A stretch of DNA of 64,000 bases from Pogonophryne albipinna (GCA_028583405.1 CM053246.1:11152649-11216648), one strand, 5' to 3'. Numbered from the stretch's first letter, positions 46,743-60,100 are shown. A program made the numbers and translations. The notes: a model not told the origin generated them from the sequence alone.

Positions 46743-49700
46743 ATGCTAAGTGAAGAGGCCTTAGAGGTCCTGAAAACGGTGCCACCATGCGTATGGTCAC
46801 AAGGAAAATGTGATGTAGGTCGCATGGTGAACGCAAAACCTGTACACGTTAGACCAAAAACTAACTACAGACCTAACATAAGACAATACCCATTGAAAGA
46901 GGATGCAAAAGTTGGCATCAAACCTGTAATTGAAGAAATGCTAAAAGCAGGAATCCTGTGTGAGTGCCCTGATGCATCATGCAATACCCCCATCTTCCCA
47001 GTAAAAAAGGCTGATGGGCAGTCATGGAGAATGATCCAAGACTTAAGAGCAGTAAATGACGCTGTACAAAGCACAGCCCCAACAGTACCAGATCCACACA
47101 CGTTAATGAACGGCCTTAAGCCAAATATGGCGTGGTTCTCAGTGATAGACTTAAGCAATGCCTTTTTCTCCATTCCTGTAGAAAAAGACTCACAAGGATG
47201 GTTCGGGTTCACACATGAAGGAACAAAGTACACATACACCAGATTACCTCAGGGGTATGTGGATAGCCCAACAATCTTTTCACGAGAAATAGCTAATTGT
47301 TTGGCTACATTACAGATACCTGACACATCGCAGATTTTGGTATATGTCGATGATATTCTTGTAGCGTCACCCACACAGGAAGAAAGCACAAAAGTCACAC
47401 TACAAGTATTGACACATTTGGCAAAAACAGGAAACAAGGTTTCGAGACAGAAACTTCAGTTTGTGAAAGAGGAAGTTATCTTTTTAGGCCACAGTTTAAA
47501 CCGAGAAGGGAGACGCATACACTCAGAGAGGAAACAGACGGTGTTAAACGCACCAAAACCAACAACAAAAAAACAAATGATGCAATTCCTTGGGCTGACT
47601 AACTATTGCAGAGCATGGGTTCCAGACTATGCAGGAATGACTCAGCCCCTACTAGATTGCATATACTCAGACAATGACATGAAAATGTCCGGCAAGATAG
47701 AATGGACACAAGAGGCAGAAGCTGCATTTGAAAGGACTAAACAGTGTCTCGTAGGGTCATCAGTGTTAGCATTACCAGACTATGAAAAACCATTTGTACA
47801 AACAGTTGACTGCAAAAAAGGGTTTATGACATCAGTATTAGCCCAAAAACACGGCACAAAACTAAGGCCTGTCGCTTACTACTCTAAAAGGTTAGACCCA
47901 GTAGCACAAGCATTACCAGTATGCGTACAAGCAGTATGCGCTGCAGCAATGGCGGTACATTGTACAGCAGAAATAGTTTTGTTCCACCCACTCACACTGA
48001 TGGTTCCACACGCAGTCACCATGTTGTTACATGACACCAAAATGGCTTTCTTATCACCTGCACGTTATTTGGCACTGACAGCTACACTAATGTCACAACC
48101 ACACATTGTGATAAAAAGATGTAATATCTTAAATCCAGCCACATTAATACCTACAGCAGAAGATGGAGAACCACACTGTTGTAAAGAAGAGACTGACAGA
48201 ACATGCAAACCAAGACCAGATTTGAAAGATGTTCAACTGCCAAGTGGAGAAACATGGTTTGTGGATGGGTCCTGTTCTAAATCTATAACAGGCCAAAATC
48301 AAACAGGGTTTGCAGTTGTATCACACACACAGGTCATAAAAGCAGGCCGACTCCCACACACATATTCTGCACAAGCAGCGGAATTAGTAGCTCTTACAGA
48401 AGCATGCAAAGTGGGGGTTGGAAAAGATGTGACTATGTGGACAGACAGCCAGTATGCACACTCAACAGTACATGTATTTGCAGCCCAATGGGCCAGCAGG
48501 GGCATGAAAACGTCAACAGGAAAACCAGTCACTCACGCACAACTGCTGACAGACCTTTTAAAAGCGGTGTTGTTGCCGAAAAGCATCGCTATATGCAAAT
48601 GTGCTGCGCACACTAGTGGAAAGGATGCAGTAACACTTGGCAATGCACACGCGGATAAGGTAGCTAAACTAGCAGCTGTGGGCGAATATGGGTTTCATAT
48701 CCTCTTGCAGAAGGGGGAAAGTGTTTCACAACCAATACCTCTTGTGATATTAAAGGATATGCAGAACAGCGCACCCGACAGAGAAAAGAAGAAATGGTTG
48801 ACAGATGGTGCAACCACAGACCCTGAGGGAACATTCAGAATAAACAACAAGATAGTACTCCCTGTTAGTCTCTACAAAACAGCAGCTAATTTGAGTCATG
48901 GGCCGTGCCATGTCTCAACAGGGGGAATGATAACAGTAATAAATGAACACTTCCATTCATACAACTACATTAAATTTTCTAAAAACTTTTGTAGAGCCTG
49001 TATAGTATGTTGCAGACACAATGCTCAAGGCAATGAGCGACCACAGAGAGGAAAGTTCCCTCCACCAACATACCCGTTTCAACACATGCATATGGACTTT
49101 ATCGAACTAACACCATGCCAAGGGTACAAATACTGTTTGGTAATGATATGTCCGTTTTCAAAGTGGGTTGAAATATTCCCAGCAAAACATGCAGACGCTA
49201 TTACCAGTAGCAAAAGCCATATGCAAGACAATAATACCAAACAGAGGTATTCCAGAGAAACTGTACAGTGATAATGGTTCCCATTTTGTAAATCAGGTTA
49301 TTACCAAACTGTCCGAACATATGGGGATAACATTAAAAAACCATTGTGCATATCATCCACAGAGTGCAGGCTTAGTGGAAAGAACAAACGGAACAGTAAA
49401 GTTAAGACTAAGGAAAACAATGGAGGAAACAGGAAGACCGTGGGTGGAATGTGTGTCTCTAGTAGAAACATGCATGAGAATCACGCCCACGGCAAAAGGG
49501 TTGTCTCCCTTTGAGATCATAACAGGAAGGCAATTCAGACTACCAATCACAGACGAGGTGAGGGAGGAGGATGATGCTGAGGCAGAGACTACATTAGCTG
49601 AATGGATGAGCAGACTCTTCAGAAGCAATGAGATAGCTCGAACAAATAACCTGCCAGACATTTCTACTCCCTTACAGGATGCTCGAGTGCAGACTGGTGA

Positions 49701-49872
49701 CCAGGTCCTCGTGAAGGTGATTAAGAGGAAGCATTGGCACTGTCCACGGTGGGACGGTCCCTACACGGTACTGCTGACAACACCGACTGCACTAAAAATC
49801 GCTGAAAGAACTACGTGGATACATCAGAGCCACTGCAAAAAGGTAATACCTCTCCAACTTAACGACGGATAA
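46743..49872 (+). pseudogene. ERV pol: reverse transcriptase, RNase H, integrase (frameshifted)
   Basis: The 842-codon frame 46743-49271 holds RT (LRAVNDAVQ, FSVIDLSNAFFSIPV, LPQGYVDSPTIFSRE, LVYVDDILVAS near residue 200) and RNase H (WFVDGSCSK at ~504, ELVALTEA, MWTDSQYAHS, HADKVAKLA). It continues into the integrase HHCC zinc region (HGPCHVST…INEHFHS…CRACIVCC) and the first Asp (MHMDFIELTP). Near 49200 a one-base shift moves the reading to the 49168-49872 frame, which has [11 protein letters not shown] (second Asp), [18 protein letters not shown] (Glu) and a C-terminal domain with [13 protein letters not shown]. Otherwise the length is normal for retroviral pol. Confidence 0.9.
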
Positions 49873-49969
49873 GTGGTGGAAGTCCGGCTACAAAGGGCGG
49901 TGTTTCATTAGGAAATACTGGTCTCAACCCCGGTGAAGAAAACAACAGAACCACTATCACAAATAGACT

Positions 49970-50248
49970 ATGTTGGGAGAGGTGTTGTTCGTAGTGGCCC
50001 TGCTGGGTCTGACGCTAATGACTATAAGACAATTGAGTGAGGAATCCTCAACAAAAGAAGAAGTCCATCGAGAGAAAAAATGGTCACTACTCAACGATGA
50101 CCCATGGAATTACAACGACAAAACTGCACGCTCCCCTAGGATGACAAATGCCTGGAATGCCTATGTCCATCAACTTGTTACTAAAGACTTAAAGCTAGGT
50201 TACTGTCTGTCATATGACGAATGGTTCGAAAATGTCAAAAACAAGTGA
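49970..50248 (+). CDS. Short ORF in ERV env position, N-terminal hydrophobic segment
   Basis: 92 codons starting MLGEVLFVVALLGLTLMTI, a signal- or anchor-like hydrophobic stretch, then a charged soluble part ending WFENVKNK. It occupies the env position, but there is no room for surface and transmembrane subunits (about 440 bp between pol and the 3' LTR). It may be the start of a deleted env or an accessory ORF. No homology recognised. Confidence 0.4.
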   Translation: MLGEVLFVVALLGLTLMTIRQLSEESSTKEEVHREKKWSLLNDDPWNYNDKTARSPRMTNAWNAYVHQLVTKDLKLGYCLSYDEWFENVKNK

Positions 50249-50295
50249 ATTAATTCTGAAAGTAATAAAGACACTGTAACCAGCTAGTAATTATG

Positions 50296-50310
50296 AAAAA
50301 CAGGAGGGAA
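50296..50310 (+). promoter_or_regulatory. ERV polypurine tract
   Basis: AAAAACAGGAGGGAA lies directly before the TG of the 3' LTR, as required for plus-strand priming. Confidence 0.8.
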
Positions 50311-50747
50311 TGTTAGAGTTTATTGAAGGATAAATAATGTATTTTCATAATGTGTTTTGATAAATATGTTTACATCATGTGTTCTCATAGATGTGGTACA
50401 GGAGACTCGTGGTCAGAGAAGAGGAACAGACTATAGTCTGTTCCTTGGACCATACACACACACACACATCCATATGACTGCGAGTCACAAGATTCCCATA
50501 TGACAACTAAGGCGTTGGTCATAGCCACTTCCTCATGCATGTGATGTACATTGTATTTCTGAATAAAAAGGCTGCACGGAGACAAGGCAGTAGGATTTGG
50601 TTAGGAGTGGACATTGCATGTCACTCGCCGATTCCTCCTTGCAGCAAGTAAACTTAAATCTCGAGTCCTGTCTTCTCTGTTCACTGGATCTGGTATATTG
50701 AACCGAGCGGGGGTTTTACCCTTACAAAGTAATATAGATACCTCACA
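50311..50747 (+). repeat. ERV 3' LTR (437 bp)
   Basis: Starts TGTTAGAGTTTATTG and ends ACCTCACA, nearly identical to the 5' LTR. AATAAA at 50562-50567. Followed by target duplicate CTTAG. Confidence 0.95.
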
Positions 50748-50864
50748 CTTAGTGAGTGAAAATTACTCCATCCCCTCATTTCTCACCTCACAGAGAGTGC
50801 CTTAATCAACATATAGATTAACATCCCAGGCTTATCTCTAACCCTCACACCAAAGGCCAACTCC

Positions 50865-50993
<129 letters not shown>

Positions 50994-51006
50994 TAATTGT
51001 TCTTAA

Positions 51007-51828
51007 AGGTAGGGGGTAGGTCATTTTGGAGAAACCATCTCGATTGAGCGAGAATTAGAAAATACACAACCGAAAATCTGCCACTTCCTCACAGAGCCCC
51101 TCCTCCAGCACACATGAACGCGCTCACATGACCAAAAGAGGGCACGAGATAAGTTTATGCAAAGATCTCTGGCTGTAGGCGTCTGACTCCCACCCGCTGA
51201 GGCATTCGTTTCTTGACTGGCGCTCCGGACGGATGGCGGTAAGTTGTCACAGGCGTCTCTTGGCCAATTTTTCTTTTTTGCAAGGTGACTTGGTAAGTGG
51301 AAATTACTGTCTTTTTAATTAGTTTAGAGCTTATTCCTATTTTCACCTAATTCCCTCCCCCTATCTGATAGCCTCAGCGCCCAAAAGGAAGGGGGTGGAG
51401 AAAGGGGGGGAGAGGCCTGGGCGGGGAGGGGGTTAGACAGTCTCACACATAACTTCAAAGAGACACCTAGATTAACATCAAAAGGCTTATAACACACCAC
51501 CTCAAAGGGCAAAACATCACAGGCTAATTAGATTATACAACCCTGAGGGGACCAGACAGCGTAACTTCAAAGAGACTGCATTAATCAACACATCAAAGAA
51601 TTAGACAACAAAGGCACTACACAGGGGGGCTTTTCACACCTACCTGTTATCTCACATCAAAAGATCTCGAACAAAAGGGAGGCGGGACTTAGCTCATTAA
51701 CATGATTGTACCCAATCACATCAAAGGGTCTCGAACAATGGGAGGCGGGATTTAGCTCATTTGCATAATTGTGTATTTTCAAATTCTAGCGCCCTCGAGC
51801 TGGTTTCTCAAACATTACCTACCCCACC
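51007..51828 (-). mobile_element. TTAA-flanked MITE (AGGTGGGGTAGG family), expanded copy
   Basis: Flanked by TTAA (51003-51006, 51829-51832). Ends AGGTAGGGGGTAGGT and ACCTACCCCACC. The outer ~170 bp match the 372-bp copy at 58321-58692 in reverse. The extra ~450 bp include tandem ~60-bp units with GGGAGGCGGGA and TTAGCTCATT (51655-51770). Confidence 0.75.
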
Positions 51829-51854
51829 TTAAACTTTCGTTTTATTTATTCAAC

Positions 51855-52110
51855 TTAATATGGAGACATCAACACTATGCAATGCTTAAGATGGCTCTAA
51901 CTAACCTCCTACCCGTTTGGGAAACCGAACTCTACAAGTGCCACATTTTGGACCATCTTAAGGTCCCCTCTGCCGGACACATTGCATTAGCCTATGCACA
52001 TGACCCACAACCCTTTACTAAGTCTTTAGCTGCTTTACACCTCCTTTGTCCTCCCCTTTCAGAAAGAGCAAGGCATCACCAGATCCAAGAGCCCCTCCAG
52101 TCCAGTGGAC
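51855..52110 (+). pseudogene. Retroelement gag-like fragment
   Basis: Part of a 153-codon frame reads LPVWETELYKCHILDHLKVP, SAGHIALAYAHDPQPFTKSL, AALHLLCPP. The pattern of a hydrophobic helix, DHLKxPSA and AxxDPxPFTxxLxAL resembles the gag helical domain of fish LTR retrotransposons. Nothing else of such an element is nearby. Weak assignment. Confidence 0.35.
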
Positions 52111-52329
52111 CCCCTTCCAGCAGCTCACTGACCGGGTCCTGCGTCCCACTCTCAGTATGCAGATATCCGGATGACCTCATCGTTCAGAGTGAGATGTTGG
52201 GGCAGGTAAAGGCGGGCTCCAAGCTGACCTGAAGGAGAGTGAGTTGGGGTATCTGGGGTCGATGGAGTCTCCTCTTTGGTGCCGGGATGGGTGGGGGGTG
52301 GTGGGAGGTAGCAGCAGGTGTATGTGCAA

Positions 52330-53863
52330 TAGGGCTGAACGATATACCGTGTCATGGCGATAACCGCGGTATGCGCATGCGCGGTATTCACACCGCAGGG
52401 ACGTGCGGTTTTATTCTTCTTTTTTTTTAAAATGCTAACGCACTTTAGCACAGAATTCAAAATAAAGATACCCTTATTACTTATCGAAACTGCACATACA
52501 ATATATCCGATTAAAGCTGAGACTCCACAGATGATTTAAGTATAGTATCTAAGCGATCCGATCTCGCAACAGGGAAAGCAAACAGACATCACAACACGTA
52601 CCTTTTACGGAGCTTTTACTGGAGATCGTCTCACCGTAGCTGTCAATCTGATCAAAAGACGTGTTCAATGGCATTAAAACGAGAAAGAAAAAACGCGGCT
52701 GAATCGGTTGATCCATAGGTTGATAATGTATCTGTGGCTTTGAAGCAATTGTTTATAATCCATAATTCCATTTTTATGTAAAAATCGGAGCCCAAAAGTT
52801 AGCTGCTAATGGTAGCCACCAGAGTGTATGCAGCTTCCGGTTTTGGCTACGCGTCACTCTCACTCCTTATTTGTTTATGTGTTGGTGTGTGTAGAACTTC
52901 CCCTGCATGCACAGCAAACTACCAATCACAATCATTCTTGATCAGATCACAGCAGGCCCCGCCCCGCTAGTTTGCAGACCATCAAAACACTGGTAAAAAA
53001 TGAGCGAGACACAGGAGGACAATACCGGAGAGAATGAAGATTTACTTCCAAGAAGCTTCCTATAGTTTAATGGGTCGTAACAAATACGTTTAATCTCTTG
53101 GATCCCTTACCACTCTTCTTCATTCACAGATGAACCCCCTTATTTGAGGGTAAGCAACATGCCAAGACCGGAAGCAGCAGCCACTCTGGTGGCTACCATT
53201 AGCAGCTAACTTTTGCGCTGCGATATTTACATAAAAATTGAATTATGGATTATAAATTAAATCATTTTTTTAATACAGAGACGTTAAAAACCTATGGATT
53301 AACCGATTCAGCCGCGTTTTTTCTTTCTCGTTTTAATGCCATTGAACACGTCTTTTGATCAGATTGACAGCTACGGTGAGACATCTCCCCTAGAAGCTAC
53401 GTAAAGGTACGTGTTGTGATGTCTGTGTTTGCTCTCCCTGTTGCGAGATCAGATCACTCAGTGATGATAATATATACCTAAATAATCTGTGGAACCTCAG
53501 CTTTAATCGGATATCTTGTATGTGCAGCTACGATAAGTAATAAGGGTATCTTTTATCTTGAGTTCTGTGCCAAAGTGCGTTAGCATTTTTCGCTCAGGGG
53601 TCATTTAGATGCTTCTTATGAGACTTGTGTTTTGTTTTGGTAAAAATAGTTTGTATCGTCAGTTAGCTGAGATTATTTCCGTTAATCTGGTATAACACAT
53701 TAATAGGTTCTTAAATATTACGATCCCCTGAGACACTGTCGTGAAAAAAAAAGTAAAGTACCCGCGTGGACTTTGGGGCTTAACAGGTTAAAAAAACCGC
53801 AATATATACCGCAGGGGGGGAAAAAATCGCGGTGTCAGTTTTTTTCAATACCGTGCAGCCCTA
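52330..53863. mobile_element. hAT-type foldback element with ~530-bp inverted arms
   Basis: A perfect 8-bp target duplication ATGTGCAA (52322-52329, 53864-53871) flanks termini TAGGGCTGAACGATATACCG and AATACCGTGCAGCCCTA. The arms (about 52330-52870 and 53160-53863) mirror each other through CTGTCAATCTGATCAAAAGA, TTCAATGGCATTAAAACGAG and GCTGCTAATGGTAGCCACCA. The short centre (52870-53160) has no ORF. Confidence 0.85.
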
Positions 53864-54172
53864 ATGTGCAACACATCTTTAAGAAAAACTTTAAGTACAA
53901 TGGATTGTTTTTGTTCATTTCATATTGAGGAGAGCTAACAGGAAGTCTCTCATCAGCTGCAGTCTTCTTCTGTATTTTCCAAAATGCCTCCACGCTCCTC
54001 TGGACGTCTCAAACTCGCCCCGTGATGAATAAACTGAGAACAAATCAAACCTGAGCTGCAGATTTGTCTGGAACACCAGAAACACACTGAGCAATAACTA
54101 CATTTTAATTAAGTGGTGAAACCTCAGTAAATAAACTTCACTTGGTACGACCTCTCACCTTTCTGTGTGTCC

Positions 54173-57100
54173 TCACTTCCTGTCACCTGAGAGGAGAAGG
54201 AGAGAGAGAGAGAATGATGATGATGATGAAACAAAGAGAAACAGCCAGAATGATGGAGAGAGAAAGAAGAGTGTTGTTTTCCTCTGAGGTCATGCTCCAT
54301 TAAAGAGTTTAGTATCTGGATGAATGGAGGACATGGTTTCAGTACTCACAGCTTTTCTGGATCATGGCTCTGATCGGCTCTCCATATCTGATCCTGTAGA
54401 GATGAACACAATCCAACAGTTTGAGATCCAGTTTAAATAAGTGTTAGTTCTTTGAGTCAGCTTCAGAGTCCTGATCTCATGCTCTACATCCCATCATATC
54501 TTCTCTGCAAACACTACGACTGCCTGCCACAGCTCTCAGCTGACAGGAAGTAACCAGTCATTGGTCGAGAACAGGGGGGTCCAAACTCTTTTCCCCGAGG
54601 GCCTCATACAGAAAGAGATATGAATGTCTGGGCCGCTCTCTAGAGGTATGTTGCCTCATAAGGTCAGTTATAAGTCAGAAACCTCAGATGAAGGTAAAGG
54701 ATGCTTGTTACTTGAAGATGCTTTCAGAAACAAAGCGCTCTCAGCTCTCCAGAGGGTTCACTTTATTCTGTCAGCAGCTCATTCCTTAAAGCAGGAGCTT
54801 CACATTGATTATAATCACAGGAAACATGAAGGGTCTATTTCACGCTTGTTATAAAAATAAGTTATTGGGCTTTTTTCTTATCAAGTTAGATTTGTTAGAA
54901 CATGTTTTCAGCTTTAATTGAGTGAATTTATTTTAATAGTGGGATTATTAACACATGAATACTACTGTGTAATATATGTGTACATATATATTTAAGAAGT
55001 ACAATATAAGACAAGTTTCATTTGTGGGTCATATTTCATTAGACTTTCAGAATTTGCTGAGGGCCGCATTTGGCCCCCGGGCCGCAGTTTGGACACCCCT
55101 GGTCTAGAAACTAAAAACATCCCATAAGAACAGACCACCTTTCCCGCTCGTCTGTAAAACCCCATCTGTCTGTTAGAGAGCTGATACTAAAGTGTGGCTT
55201 TGCAGGTTCAGCTGTTCTTCTATAGCTGATGGAAGAATGGAAGAGCCTGCAGTCAGTGGGTAACATCACTGATCTGTTTCCCCAGAGAGAGAAACACCTC
55301 CCTGAGTTTCATACTGCTGAACCAGCAGAGACCCCTCACTGACCTGAGGATCTCCAGTCTGCAGTCTGGACTCTCCAGAAGATCTCTCAGCTGCTTCATA
55401 TCTGAATCCTTCAGAGGGTTCTCACTCAGGTCCAGTTCTCTCAGATGGAGGTTGGACTTCAGAGCTGAGGCCAGAGCAGAACAGCTGATCTCTGACAAGC
55501 TGCAGCCCCTCAGTCTGAATAAAGAAAACATGATGAGGATACAAATCAGTTTATAATCAGATGTTTCTCAACATTTAAATGAATGGGAACAACAACATGT
55601 CTTCTTCAGAAAGTAAACTTTATTAATGTCAAACTAATATGACTTCAGATGACCTTTATTCAGACGCTATCGTTTACTAAATATTAAAAACATAGATTTA
55701 CTTTTTACAAATAACATCTATTACAGTTCCTTCAGGAGTCAGACAACATTTAAGTCTGCAGTTCTTACTTTAGTAGCTACAAATGAAAATATGAATAAAA
55801 GAACATTTCCAACTGAATGGATGTAAGTTAATGATGTAGAAGAATCAGGATGAATATCTAATGAAACCTGAGATCTCCAGCAGGAACAGAGAGTCAGTGA
55901 ACTGACCTGAGAGTCTCCAGTCTGCAGTCTGGACTCTCCAGAAGATCTCTCAGCAGCTCCACTCCTGAATCCTTCAGAGCGTTCTGACTCAGGACCAGAT
56001 CTCTCAGATGGAGGTTGGACTTCAGAGCTGAGGCCAGAGCAGAACAGCTGATCTCTGACAAACTGCAGCCCCTCAGTCTGAATAAAGAAAACATGATGTA
56101 AGTTTAGAAAACAAAGTTCCTGTTTGAAATAACTCCAGGTTTAATAATCTGTTCAGAGTCAAACAGGTTTCAAAGGTCTCCTATCAGGCTATCTTTAGGC
56201 AGATATTCTGGGTCTCAGATTTATAACAATATATAAAAACATCTCTCTGATGTGTTTTGCTCCAAATACCAAACAGATCATGCATTTTAGAAATCCCTCA
56301 CATCCCTCTGTTCCAGCTGTTAGAGAAGAGCAGGTTCGGGTCCTTAGCTTAAAAAAGAGGAGGGGGAACTAATGCCTGATCAGAATTACCCGGCAGATTC
56401 AGCTAAACGCTGCCGTGATTAAACGCCATAATGTTCCAAACCTCATCAAGGATTCTCTCTGAAACAGGATGGAGCTCAAACTCTTTCTCTCTCTCAGGTT
56501 TACCACAAGGTGACTTCCTTTTGATTTCCTGCTTCTTCACACAGACTCTCTCCAGCACAGGTTAGCTCTGAGTGTTAGCATGCTAATGTAAACACAGAGC
56601 ATATTACTTCCAGAACACGTCTCATTGTTTCTGACAGCAACGTTTCTGATTGGCCCGTGGGGGTAAAGCCCGCCCACATTTGAGTAATGTGGTCATGACG
56701 CAGCAAATCTGCATCAGCTCCGTTGTTCCCCGTTTTTAGAGTTGTGGGTACGGAGGAGAAGAGAGAGGGGTTTATTTCTGACACTTTGAGAGTCTCCTGA
56801 CACACGGGGGACACACGGGACACACACCGGGGACACACAGGGACACACGGGGACACACGGGACACACACCGGGGACACACCGGGACACACCGGGGACACA
56901 CAGGGACACACGGGGGACACACAGAGGGGACACGGGGGACACACTGGGACACACAGGGGACACATGGTGACACACCGGGGACACACGGGGGGACACACAG
57001 AGGACACACAGGGACACATGGGGGGCACACCGGGGACACACCGGGGACACATGGTGACACACCGGGGACACACAGAGGACACACAGGGACACACCGGGGG

Positions 57101-60100
57101 CACACCGGGAACACACCGGGGACACACCGGGGACACATGCTGACACACCGGGGACACACACCGGACACATGGTGACACACCGGGGACACACACCGGGAAC
57201 ACACCGGGGACACACCGGGGACACATGGTGACACACCGGGGACACACACCGGACACACACAGGGACACACAGAGGACACACCGGGGACACACGGGGACAC
57301 ATGGTGATGTAGAGAGGACATCAGAAAGTGCATTCTGCATGATAGGTCCTCTTTAATGTCAGAGATGAAGCAGAAACAATCCACTGATAATCTGGAACTG
57401 TAACTTTGATCAGATGTTCATCAACTCCTTCATCTCCCTCACAGCTCCTCAGTACTGACAGCATCTCCACTGACTCCTGGAGCACAGGGTGAGTCTGTGG
57501 AAGCTCAGACTCTCTCCCTCACACATTCACCTTCGCTCTGTTACTCTGATCAATATGCAGTCATTAGCAAAGAGGAACAAATAGTTTAAATGTATTTGTT
57601 CAAATTCAGAAAATCCTAAATACAAGCAGATGAAGTTCAGTCAGTGAACTGACCTGAGAGCCTCCAGTCTGCAGTTTGGACTCTTTAGTCCAGAACTCAG
57701 CAGCTCCACTCCTGGATCCTTCAGAGGGTTCTGACTCAGGTCCAGATCTCTCAGATGGGAGGGGTCAGACTTCAGAGCTGAGGCCACGACTTCACATTCA
57801 GTCTCTGAGAGTCCACAGTCAGAAAGTCTATAATAACACATATATTACAACATGTGTTAAAAAAAGAGGAAACATATTAACCTCAAGCATTTGATGAATA
57901 AATATTTGAAATGTTCTGATTGAGATTTGCTGTTAGTCCGTTTTATAAATAATAATATATAATAATAGAGTGTAATGCGTTGTCAGTGTGGTCTGATCAC
58001 ATGTCGGTGCTCCTGCTCTCACTGACTGTTACCAAAGAAACAGAAATTAAATAAATCACTTGACAATATTAGAGATGTTCATATTTAAATGTTAATTAAT
58101 ATTTAAATGTGAATGATGGATGTTTTGTCTTCTCTGAGCATCTGGAAATGAACTGCGCACACAAACACAATTAACAAACCAATAAAGTTTCAATATTTCA
58201 AACTGAACCATCAGATGTTCTCACTGTATGAGCATTAAGACATAACTCTGTTATTGGTGGGACATTATATAGATCTGATTTTAAACTCTAACACATTGTG
58301 ATAAAAACGTGTGTCCTTAAAGGTGGGGTAGGTAAGTTTGAGAAACCGGCTCGAGAAACACTTTGTTATATTCCATGGAATGCTCTTAACATCCCGATAG
58401 CAATGAATATCTGAAGTGCTTTGACAACAAATCCATAAAAAACATCATCTGTGGAAGCCGTGGTTCTGTAAAAAGCACGACCAATCATCTGAGCCGGCTA
58501 AAGTAACTGGATGGCCTACCTGCCTGTCAGCCTTCCATCTGTGCACAAACTGATCTCGTGCCCTCATTGGTCATGTGCGCGTTCGTGTGTGTTGGAGGAG
58601 GGACTCTGTGAGGAAGTGGCAGATTTTCTCCGGTCGTGTATTTTCAAATTCTAGCCACTCGAGCTGCTTTCTCAAACTTACCTACCCCACCTTTAATGAT
58701 AAAGAAACTACTAGAAAGTGATAATAACTGATAACTGTAAGTCCTGCTGTGAGGTGTGATCACATGCTGAGGAGCCTCTAAAGTCCTCCATGTGTTTGAC
58801 ATGTCGCCTCTCAGTATTTAAACAGCAGAAATGTTATCGTGTTTATTTGAATAATTAAACTCCTGATCCACTTTAGTTTATAAAGTGAATCATATCTGGA
58901 CTCACTTGGCCTTCCTGCAGTTCCTCACAGCTGGAATCAGTCTCTGTTTCCCCTCCTCTGATGTGTTGTACTGACTCAGGTCCAACTCATCCAGAACCTC
59001 CTCTGACATCTGCAGCATGTAGGCCAGAGCAGAGCAGTGGATCACAGAGAGTTCCTTTGATCTGTTCCCTGACTTCAGGAACTCTGTGATCTCCTGATGT
59101 ACTGAGAGGTCCTTCATCTCTGTCAGGCAGTGGAAGATGTTGATGCTCCTTTCAGGAGAGATTTTTGTTCTCATCTCCTTCAGGTTGCTGATGGCTCTCT
59201 GGATGGTTTCTGGACGGTTGTCTGTGCGACCCAGCAGGCCTCCTAACAGACTCTGGTTGGACTCCAGAGAGAGGCCGTGGAGGAAGCGGACAAACAGGTC
59301 CAGGTGGCCATTTCTACTTCTGAGGGATTTCTCCATGGCTCCTTTTAGAAAGACATCCAGGGATGGGTACTCCTGATCTCTGATTTTACTGTTCTTATAG
59401 GGCCAGTCTTTCTTCAGGAAGTGCTTCAGTACCTTTTTGTTCTTGTTGGTGTCACAGTGGAACAAGTAGACTGCAGCCAGGAACTCCTGAATGCTCAGAT
59501 GAACAAAGCAGTAGACTGTTTTCTGGAAGATCACTCTCTCTCTTTTGAAGATCTCTGTACAAACTCCTGAGTGCACCAAGGCCTCGGTGACACCAAGACC
59601 ACAGCGCTGCAGGTCTTTTTGGTAGAACATGATGTGTCCTTTCTCCAAATGTTCAAACGCCAGCCTCCCCAGCTTCAGGAGAAGCTCCCTGTCAGCCTCC
59701 GTCAGCTGCTGTGGACTCGTCTCATGTCCCTCTTCATACTTCTGCTTCTTCCTCTTGGTCTGGACCAGCAGGAAGTGTGAGTACATGTCAGTGAGGGTCT
59801 GGGGCAGCTCTCCTCTCTGGTCTGTAGTCAACATGTGGTCCAGAACTACAGCAGTGATCCAGCAGAAGACTGGGATCAGACACATGATGTGGAGGCTCCT
59901 GGAGCTCTTGATGTGAGAGATGATTCTGCTGGACAGGTCTTCATCACTCGATCTCCTCCTGAAGTACTCCTCCTTCTGGGCGTCAGTGAAGCCTCGTACT
60001 TCTGTCACCCTGTCCACACACTCAGGAGGGATCTGATTGGCCGCTGCAGGTCTGGAAGTTATCCAGACGAGAGCCGAGGGAAGCAGCTTCCCCCTGATGA

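Larger units (their letters stand above)
43922..50747 (+). mobile_element. Endogenous retrovirus, full-length provirus, internally defective
   Basis: Two LTRs starting TG and ending CA enclose a leader, gag remnant, pro, pol and a short env-region ORF. The 5-bp target duplication CTTAG (43917-43921, 50748-50752) proves that this is one complete insertion. The LTRs differ by only a few indels and substitutions, indicating a recent insertion. The RT has a class-I-like LPQG..SP motif; finer assignment needs a phylogeny. Inactivating features: loss of most gag, a 68-bp LINE-tail insertion in pro, an in-frame stop before RT, a frameshift in integrase and no recognisable env. Confidence 0.95.

Noticed and set aside
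51155..51512. Short minus-strand ORFs
   Set aside because: Inside the expanded TTAA MITE, no domain.
56575..57384. 269-, 208- and 176-codon Cys/Val/Pro-rich ORFs on the minus strand
   Set aside because: All three frames of one minisatellite stay open; no splice context or start that fits a gene.
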